DNA of 64,000 nucleotides from Aspidiotus rigidus (lineage: Eukaryota; Arthropoda; Insecta; Hemiptera; Diaspididae). A model generated the notes under the pieces. It was not told the DNA's origin, searched no databases, and saw only the letters and a list, made by a program, of their open reading frames with translations. Shown here in pieces: positions 57,075 through 64,000 of this stretch (its first letter is position 1; each line of letters opens with the position of its first letter). The translations under genes and the position numbers were made by a program. The stretch covers positions 3,846,001 through 3,910,000 of the forward strand of contig JAVHKY010000071.1 in NCBI GenBank assembly GCA_035079385.1, given 5' to 3'.

Positions 57075-57114
57075 ATGATGGCTCATTTTCGTATACCACC
57101 GCCACCACCGATGG
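57075..57114 (+). CDS. Candidate first coding exon (proline-rich start) with strong splice donor
   Basis: ATG at 57075 gives MMAHFRIPPPPPMG, immediately followed by a consensus splice donor (G then GTAAGT at 57115-57120). Short proline-rich N-termini encoded by a small first exon are common in RNA-processing and WW-binding proteins, but that is only a hint. The next exon was not found. The opposite strand also has two open frames here (57083-57295 and 56920-57108), one of which uses the same bases as a Gly run. Confidence 0.3.
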
Positions 57115-57116
57115 GT

Positions 57117-57295
57117 AAGTGTTTGATCAACAAAATTAACATCCATTTGTTTTCAATTTTTTCGTCCTTTTTCATGATGATGAAACGCCTGTAGGCATTT
57201 ACCATATTTTTGTCCATCAACGACTTCACAGAATTTAATGTGTGAATTCGATAGTTTTGCGTTTCAGTCTGGTATGGGATGTATTCATCCTCCAT
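57117..57295 (-). CDS. Unidentified minus-strand open frame
   Basis: ATG at 57295 on the minus strand gives MEDEYIPYQTETQNYRIHTL, then KSLMDKNMVNAYRRFIIMKK. The following bases enter a GGT run and close after another 10 codons, while the next frame stays open to 56920. It is charged and soluble-looking but of no known family. It is mutually exclusive with the plus-strand exon reading at 57075, or divergent from it. Confidence 0.25.
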
Positions 57296-60161
57296 AATTA
57301 AACAACAAGGGATTCTTCATTCTTTGTTTTTTTACATTTTATACCTTTTCTCGATAAGTGAAGACTTATACAAATTCATTTGTTCTGATAATACTTACAA
57401 CGAAAACGTGGAGTCGTCTTAAATGTTATTTTGGTTTTATGAGTTATTAATGATATTAATTTAATATAATACCCACGGTCGACAAATTTTCGTATTTTTC
57501 TCTGTAGACTAATACATTAATACGAGGCTCAGAGTTTTTGAAGCAATTTCTGCCAACGTATTTATAAGACGGTGTCTAGTTTTATCAAATATTTCAATTG
57601 CTCTGGTTATTTTGTACTGTTTCGAAGCTGAATATATACCCGTAAGTACGACAGCATCGCGAATGATCACGCCCGTCTAAAGTTAGGTAGTCTCCGTATT
57701 TTACCCATGAAAAGAAACTTTTTGATAATGTGTAACTCGTGAAACATAAAATTGGTTTTTCATTAAAACATTGAGTCACGTACTACTCATTGTATGCTTG
57801 GGAAAAAAATAACAGTTCAAATGACTACTGTTTACAGTTCCGGCGCACTGCTCTGTAAAAAGAGAAAATAGTTCAGCTTACAATACAAAGCAGCGTAAAT
57901 ATTTATAAAATTTAGTACAAAGTAATATTCACGATTTGGTATAGCAAAATTCACCATTTTCTGCAGAGCAGCGCGACGGAACTATATTTATATCGAAGTC
58001 ATTTACGGTAAATTGTAGAGATTTTTTTCAATGTACAAACCCTCATCCGCGATTTGCGGACTTGAAATCTGGGTGTGAGTTGATATTTTTAAATATTGTC
58101 GGTAGGTACGTAATGTTCAATGTTTGAAAAAATAAATCAGACCGACAACCACAAGTAGGAGATGGAACTTAAGGTCTGCCTAACAAAATAGCAGGAATTG
58201 GTAGCGGTAAAGGTAGTCTTGGCAATTTAATTTTGAAATTTATAAAAACTTTATTAATTATATAAATTTTAGGAATATCACGCACCCTCAAAAAACTTTC
58301 TACGTACGTGTTATACATATTACTTAGGTAACTTATTTTTAATGAATGTTACCTATATCTACTACACGACCTCAATGTCTATTTCCATCGCAAATAAGAT
58401 ACTAAAATGATATTCTTCACAAGCTGAGGGAAGAGTGGGTGTGAGTGTGTGCTTAACGAAGAATATTTCAAAATCGTAATGCTACTCCGTATCATTCAAT
58501 GATTCCTAGAATCATTTGCTTCAAAACTGGAAGTAAATCAAACGGTTTTACTATACTTGTACAAGTACGAAACATTTCTGAATGCTCATTATGAAGTCCG
58601 GGAACCCGAAGAACTTAAGGGAAGCGAAAAGAGGGCTCGAAAGGGGTTTCAAAGGTGAATTCTCCGTTGAAGTCTGAGAATTTGAAGGGCTTCAGGGCTT
58701 CAAAGCGGGAACGCGGGTAATCAACAGAGCTTTGAATGAGGGTTTCAAGCGTAGTTTTTCAGAGGTTTAGAAGGAAAACAAATTACTCACCGGGATTGAA
58801 ACTTGAATCGATTCTTCATTCACAATATACTTGTACGCTCCAATTGTCAATTCCACTTTTCAATAATCTCTTGCTAATGCAAATGTTTGCTACGTTTACA
58901 AATTGTTGCCGACTAACTTTATCCAATGCTTTCTTTCTCGAACTCCTCGATCTCCTTTAACCTCCTCCCTTAAAAATACGAAAGAAATTAAAACACTGAA
59001 TCCTGAATGATCCGATGAACAAAAAATAAACAAATTAAGTTAATTATGTTTCATAAACCTGGATATACGCTGAAAACATTAATATTGAAAAGGATTGTAG
59101 TCGTTTTTAACCCATCAAAAATCAAAAATAGGTAATATCAGTCACCGATACTATAGGAAATGAACGAAACCATAATTTGCCTTCTCTGTATATATTTTTG
59201 TGGTACAAGACTGATTCATCCATCTTCATAAATTTAAAAACTGATGAACATGTACTGAACACACAAGAAATGTAGGTTTTGGAAGCTATATTCCAAAACC
59301 CCAGCTAGGTGTTTGCGGTTGGATAATTTTCAAATTAAACGAACCTACCTCCTTTTTTAATGGTATTCATTCTCTATTATCATTTTCATCTTTTTGAAGA
59401 AAATGACAGGGATTTTTATTCTAAAGCCAAAATTACTTGATTGGAAACTATTCGAATCTCTGATGGAAAGTTGAAGTTGATAAATGCAGCCACTCGGGAA
59501 GAGATCGAATCCACATAAATAGAGGAAGCGATACGACGTATAACACAAGATAGGTAACTCTGAAAATGCCATAATAGCAAGTCTTAGTGGAATTTAGCGC
59601 TCAATAATATTCAAGACCGCTTCTTTGAAATCTCGATCGCACGATGCAGTTTTACTAGTGAAACAGATCGATAACTTGCTCCATACCGGTACTTTACCTT
59701 CCTATACTTACTTACGTATTCTATATTATGTTTCTGTGAATGATGCCCCGATAAATTGCTAGTTCTACAAAGAGATGAGCACCTCTTCGGTAGAAAAAAC
59801 ATCAGGCCCCTTGAATTTAACGCTCAAAGACTTAATGATGCTATAATTAGAAAAGCGGATGAATATTGTCATGTTATAGCAGAAGGCTGATCTGTATACG
59901 AGTTTAGGACGTTTGTATTAAAGTATTAAGGCAAACCACTGTACTTAATTGTCGTGCATCAAAAAACACTTTATAACTATTTTGCTACTTTTGAGTAGGT
60001 AACTAGTCCGGTACCGCAAAAATCATGATCTCTAACGAGCAGAACGGTATTTCTAAACTTTTATAATGGTTTTTAAATATTTTAGGAGTGATTATCCCCG
60101 TAAACTCTGTACACCTACTGAAAGAGGGATACACGTATACTGTACGTTAGACTGAGTGGCT
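57296..60161. other. Long stretch without recognised features
   Basis: AT-rich. Short frames (57594-57779, 58736-58960, 59357-59572, 59611-59802) show no domain. No repeat in this window was matched. If the splice donor at 57115 is real, this is where the following exons would lie. Confidence 0.4.
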
Positions 60162-60575
60162 CAATTCTTTATCATCTCCGATTCCTGGCATCTCTTAATG
60201 TTATTTCCAGCTGATATTCCTCTCGTGCACTCATAAATTGTATTCACGCTACCATCACCATTTTCTACGCAAACTCCATCCCAATTAAGATTCTTCATCT
60301 GAGAATCCACCTACAAGGAGATCCCGGAAAATGAAAAAAATTGATATCAAAGCCAAAGAAGCAACCAATTACCCATCAGTCAACCCCTCATTCCTTCCCT
60401 CATACTTCAACCTTTCCAAACGTATCAACAAGAAAATATATCGTACCCGAGCCTGCTTCACTTGTTAGTCTAACCTCAAATCTCACTAAAAGAAGCCAGT
60501 CCAAATTGAAAATGATATTCCCATCTCCTGAGACGCCTCAAATCAACTATGAACCACTATCAATTATGTATATGT
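60162..60575 (-). repeat. Family I repeat, copy 3, lacking the hairpin
   Basis: It matches 21424-21860 in the same orientation. The minus-strand end reads IYECTRGISAGNNIKRCQES, EMIKN, stop, as in the other copies. Compared with copy 2, the segment containing the hairpin is precisely missing: copy 2 has AAATA on both sides of it, and copy 3 has a single AAAATA. A 4-base insertion (near 60290) breaks the minus-strand frame. Confidence 0.65.
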
Positions 60576-60892
60576 TACAGGGAATGTCTACAATTAGGTT
60601 TTGTTTACAAGAACTAGTCTACGACAGGCTGGGAAAGTACTCTATTGTCCGTTTTCCCTAGGAGTTGCCTACAATCGCGAAGAGCCTATAGGGAAAGTGC
60701 TGAATAATAGTAAATGACACGGAAGATAGAAATGTACGTGTACACTCAATAATGAATGAATCACCGGAGAGTAATATTTAATCATGAGCGAAAAGGAATG
60801 TTATATTCTACGTCAGATGATAAGAGGGATGGCAATTTACGTGTTGTAACGAGATTTATGATACTGGTTGAACTATTAGTTGTGAGAATCTA

Positions 60893-61290
60893 GAGATGCA
60901 GGCTAAAAAGATGAAACTGCGATCAGATCGAAATTTTCCAGATCCTCAGGTAGAAGATACGGTGCGAATCCAAGTACCAAAGGTCGACCGAGGTAAAACA
61001 GATGCGCGCAATGTGTTGGCACTTGTGCTGGAAGTGACGCCAGATAATTTCTTTAAACTAGGTACGCGTCACAGTACTCTGAAGCAGCTGATTTTCAAAA
61101 TTGTAGGATATGTACCGACTAAAGAGACATCCATACGTTCAGTAGTTTCAGTGGCGGCAGTAGGAAACGGTCAGGGTTTTATTTGCTGCTCAGGTGAAAA
61201 GAAATGCGACACAAAACGCTGTTAGTGTATGAAAAGTGCAATACTTTGTAATTCAAAATGTCATAATAGCTTGTCATGTTGCAATAAATA
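60893..61290 (+). pseudogene. KRBA2/Ginger-type CxC fragment (plus copy)
   Basis: The frame reads QAKKMKLRSDRNFPDPQVED, then TVRIQVPKVDRGKTDARNVL, then LEVTPDNFFKLGTRHSTLKQ. It ends GQGFICCSGEKKCDTKRC, a TAG, and then CMKSAILCNSKCHNSLSCCN with a stop at about 61290. The TAG interrupts the CxC domain. It aligns with 37,100-36,570 (minus) without the intron found there. The catalytic integrase core is absent. Confidence 0.65.
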
Positions 61291-61624
61291 ACCCCCCCCC
61301 CCTTTTTTTAAATTCATGACAATAATACACACGTGGTCTCTATAATTTTAAGTTGTTCACAATAACACATTCTATTTTATAAATGGTTTAATTTTACAAG
61401 GACTTCACGCGATTGTTAACTATTACTAGTATGTATATGTCGCATTCCGTATCGAAAGTCACGCGGCGCGTCGTTTTTCACTTCGTTATTACGCGTAGCG
61501 TCGTTGTAGCCTATGCTGTTGCCTATTTCTATATTTTTTTCTTCTTTCGTGTACGTTCGTATGTTCTTCGTATTTTTTTCTCTTTTTGTACGTTTTTCGT
61601 ACTTGATGTCTAATTCCAAGAAAT

Positions 61625-61695
61625 TGCTCGTAAAGGCATTCGATATTATTTCATTATTATTCTGCGGTTGAAGAAAGAAAAATTTGTTCATAATG
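61625..61695 (-). repeat. Inverted copy of the 63.03-63.1 kb sequence
   Basis: The complement of TTCGATATTATTTCATTATT, ATTCTGCGGTTGAAGAAAGA matches 63051-63095 plus 63625-63633. It has no transposon in it, so it is a second record of the empty target site. Confidence 0.6.
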
Positions 61696-61737
61696 ATAGT
61701 ACAATAATTATTCACTTTTGCAATGTATTTCAGTAAT

Positions 61738-62125
61738 TTATTTGTAATAATTATCACAGCTTCGCTTTGAGTGGCACTTTGAATTACAAACAAACTTACT
61801 CAAACGACAATTACAGGTTTTTTCATTGCATCCTTTACATGAACATTTCATAAATCCTTGCGTTGTACCTGTTGGTGATGATAGTCCCACCACCTCTCGC
61901 AATGATAATGTTTTCTCCCTAGGTACGTTCTCAGCGCTAATGAAATCCTCTTTTGAAATATCAAATTGATTGGCAGTGTATGCCTGATTCAAAACACCAA
62001 ATTTTGTTCTAATGGTAAAGCAACCTGGGACATTTTCCTCCAAAATAACCCCCAAAATATTTCGCTGGTCCGATTTAGAACGATCAACAAGCGGCATTGG
62101 GATCCGGACGGTACCACAAAGTCAG
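61738..62125 (-). pseudogene. KRBA2/Ginger-type CxC fragment (minus copy)
   Basis: The minus strand reads GTVRIPMPLVDRSKSDQRNI, then LGVILEENVPGCFTIRTKFG, then VLNQAYTANQFDISKEDFIS. It ends TTQGFMKCSCKGCNEKTCNC, RLSKFVCNSKCHSKRSC and a stop at 61738. The last Cys positions are altered (CDNYYK for CCNK). The frame is open over the whole fragment but starts inside the protein. It belongs to a different sub-family from the plus copy at 60.9 kb and faces it tail to tail. Confidence 0.65.
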
Positions 62126-62249
62126 TGTTGAGGCGAGGATGACTACAACAGCGTACAATATGTTTCAAATGTAAGGAAAAACACCGTCCCATCCAAATGG
62201 ACATACGATTTTAGTACGTCAATGAATAAATAATAATAACATCCTCACT

Positions 62250-62348
62250 TACGCCAATTTTGGCCAACGGCCTCGCACCACAATCTATGAATTTCTGTGG
62301 TGCGGTGTATTAGGACTACGCTACCCACGGTGCCCTAGTCCGGCTTCG
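62250..62348 (-). repeat. SINE-like repeat, copy 2
   Basis: Complement of 33098-33222 (GCCGGACTAGGGCACCGTGG, GTAGCGTAGTCCTAATACAC, then GGTGCGAGGCCGTTGGCCAA), about 90% identical, with the same pol III-like boxes. Confidence 0.55.
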
Positions 62349-62389
62349 GAAGGTGAAGAAATGCTGCGTTATTATTACACACTCGTTAT

Positions 62390-62726
62390 CTTATTATTTA
62401 TTTACCTCGCATGTGCGTGAGATAGGGGTTGCTCGTTTACCCGGTTAACCGCGTCTTCACGACGCTGAACCAGATCCACAGCTTCCCGTCTATCGCACAG
62501 GCCTGTTCGAGCGTTTAGATACCGCCGGTAATCCCCACTTCTAGATTATCCGACTCGTTGCTGATACAGGTTGATCGGCTCAGTGACGTTAATAGATAGC
62601 ACGATGTTGAAAGTGATTGTTCGAGAAATAACCTGCTATTGTTAACGCTCGCTCGAAGCTGGTATCGAACAGCGGACCTTTAGGTTACAAGGCCGTGTTC
62701 GTACCGCTCCGCCACTGAGCCACCCA
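62390..62726 (-). mobile_element. tRNA-derived SINE
   Basis: The head is tRNA-like on the minus strand (62726-62654), with A box TGGCTCAGTGGCGGAGCGG and B box TGTTCGATACC in the right spacing. The anticodon stem is imperfect, so it is not a working tRNA. A GC-richer body of about 260 bp runs leftward to about 62390 and ends in AT-rich sequence. It lies just upstream of the splice acceptor at 62755. Confidence 0.6.
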
Positions 62727-62756
62727 ATGAATAAAATATTTTTTTATTTTCCTTAG

Positions 62757-63075
62757 GTTAAAGGCAGAAGGGCCATACTGTACATTCAATTTTAAGGAAG
62801 TCGATGAAAACTTTGATCCAAAGGAGAAATTGAGTGAAATAATACGATCATTGTCGACAGATTTTTATGAGAACCCAATCCTTCAAAGGCATGTTCACAA
62901 TGATTCGTGGGGAACGATTTTGCAGAGTACAACTTCTGCAGAACAAACTCGCAATATTTTTCCTTGCCTGTGTGCAGACAGCAAATGTGTAACTGAAGAA
63001 GACGAAGATTCGAGAGTTTTTACGATTAGTTTAAAACAAAAAAACATAAAGTTTCTTTCTTCAACCGCAGAATAA
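62757..63075 (+). CDS. Candidate terminal exon of an unidentified gene
   Basis: A good acceptor (TTTTTATTTTCCTTAG at 62741-62756) is followed by 106 open codons ending TAA at 63073-63075. The peptide begins LKAEGPYCTFNFKEVDENFD, then SEIIRSLSTDFYENPILQRH and SWGTILQSTTSAEQTRNIFP. It contains CLCADSKC and an acidic TEEDEDSR run, and ends KQKNIKFLSSTAE. Codon use is balanced and the residues look globular. I do not recognise a family. The last codons and 3' flank recur at 63838-64000 and inverted at 61625-61695, so part of it is duplicated. Confidence 0.45.
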
Positions 63076-63095
63076 TAATAAAATAATATCAAATA

Positions 63096-63622
63096 CAGTA
63101 GACGCCGCTTATTGTGATCCCGGTTAGTGTTATCAATCGGCTTATGTGATCAAATTTGCTTGGTCCCGATCTCCCGTATCTAAACGTACAGTAAAACTAT
63201 CGCTTTATGTAATCGACACGTCGGTTAATGTTATCAAAAAACATCCCATTTTAGGCCTACTTTGTTCAATTTTCTGCAAAAATATGCACTCACAATACAG
63301 TTCAGCACTGCTTTCTCTTGTTGCATACGTTCTTGTCAGTCTTATCGCCGTTTTCATGAAGTATGATTGTTTGAAAAGTGTTCTGATGGCTTCAAGCTCG
63401 TGTAATAAACCTTTTAGTAAAAGAAGTGATTTGAGTATGAAAGATAAAATCGAAATCTTTCAAAAGTACGATGCGTTTGGCAAAATTAGTCAGCAAATTG
63501 CTGCTTCAAAACTGCAAATTTATTAAAAAAAAAAAAAAATCCCCTTCGGTTTGTGTTATCATTTGGATAATGTTATCATTTCTAGACAGTCCCGATGCGA
63601 TCACAATAAGCGGCGTCTACTG
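63096..63622 (+). mobile_element. pogo/Tigger-type (Tc1-mariner superfamily) DNA element, deletion derivative
   Basis: Perfect 24-bp terminal inverted repeats start CAGTAGACGCCG and run to TTATTGTGATC, at 63096-63119 and 63599-63622. They are flanked by a TA duplication (63094-63095, 63623-63624). Subterminal GTTATCA and TTATGTGATC words recur. An ATG at 63386 starts a 46-residue peptide, MASSSCNKPFSKRSDLSMKD, KIEIFQKYDAFGKISQQIAA, which matches the CENP-B-type helix-turn-helix at the N-terminus of pogo transposases, then stops. The catalytic DDE part is missing, so the element could move only with a helper. Confidence 0.85.
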
Positions 63623-63837
63623 TACCTTTACGATTATTTTTCACAAACATGATTTTTTTCCCCATGTTATACAGAGTAATGATTATGATATTGCTCACAC
63701 TGAAATAATTTGTACAAGGATTCGAGAAAGAAAGAAGAAGAAAAAAAAAAGAACAAATTAGGCCGATATTCTGAACAGCAATTTCTTCGAATCAAACATC
63801 GATCGTACATAATAAGGGCAATTCAACTTAATTTTGT

Positions 63838-64000
63838 TACTTTAAAACAAAAAAACATGATTTTTCTTTCTTCAACCGTAGAATAATAGTAAAATAATAT
63901 CGAATACCTTTACGATTATTTTTCACAAACATGATTTTTTTCCCAGTATACAGAATAAAAGAATAATGGTTGTGATATTGCTCATACTGAAATGGGTTGT
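63838..64000 (+). repeat. Tandem duplicate of the pogo-element flanks, with empty site
   Basis: It matches 63031-63095 joined directly to 63625-63720 (TTTCTTTCTTCAACCG.AGAA, then CCTTTACGATTATTTTTCAC). A single TA at 63905-63906 sits where the 527-bp element is inserted in the other copy. The repeat continues to the right edge. Confidence 0.85.

Overview
The window looks like a gene-poor, AT-rich stretch of a eukaryotic nuclear genome, most likely an arthropod. This is inferred from R1-clade and Jockey-like LINE remains, Penelope-like elements (PLEs) with a GIY-YIG domain, DIRS-like reverse transcriptase (RT), pogo/Tigger-type and Ginger/KRBA2-type DNA-transposon pieces, tRNA-derived sequences, long microsatellites and splice-site-like signals. 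Nothing in it looks bacterial, and I could not name the species. I found no complete gene of known function. Nearly every recognisable coding stretch is a broken mobile element.

Layout. 1-0.3 kb: an open frame running off the left edge (minus), then a tRNA-like pseudogene. 1.4-2.2 kb: an old repeat split by a short terminal-inverted-repeat element (family F). 2.7-5.8 kb: an R1-clade LINE (plus) with a frameshift and a stop, followed by a TTTTA satellite and a small foldback. 6.6-9.2 kb: a mosaic of interleaved repeats (families H, I, J and K). 10.8-12.2 kb: a Jockey-type LINE (minus) abutting two head-to-head PLE endonuclease fragments (12.2-12.8 kb). 13.1-16.8 kb: a GC-richer R1-clade LINE (plus). 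17.9-19.3 kb: isolated repeat copies. 20.6-24.3 kb: a second, mirrored mosaic of H/I/J/F repeats, then two tandem arrays. 24.4-25.4 kb: two small AT-rich minus-strand frames unlike their surroundings. 27.5-29.5 and 31.4-32.5 kb: a MITE and three more PLE pieces, with an AT-hook/zinc-finger frame between them (30.4 kb). 33-35 kb: a SINE-like repeat and long AG and TA microsatellites. 36.5-37.4 kb: a fairly intact KRBA2/Ginger-type CxC protein (minus). 38.5-40.4 kb: a MITE and a LINE RNase H tail. 42-47.7 kb: H elements, a 715-bp inverted-repeat element and large F elements. 49.4-50.2 kb: DIRS-like RT. 50.3-50.9 kb: an AT-rich foldback. 54-57.3 kb: a dispersed repeat and possible host exons. 60.2-64 kb: an I copy, two more CxC fragments tail to tail, SINEs, a candidate terminal exon, and a pogo/Tigger-type element whose empty target site is preserved in neighbouring duplicates.

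How the parts relate. There are no operons or pathways. The main story is how repeats have built on one another. Hairpin-ended repeats (H, I, J) recur in the same internal order at 7-8.7 kb and, inverted, at 20.6-23.8 kb, with F elements inserted in between. PLE fragments recur as inverted pairs. The best candidates for functional sequence are the CxC protein at 36.5-37.4 kb, the frame at 56.6 kb, the short proline-rich start exon at 57.08 kb, the exon at 62.76-63.08 kb and the left-edge frame. All of these need transcript evidence. Repeat letters (F, H, I, J, K, L, M) are labels of convenience used only here, and all comparisons were made by eye.
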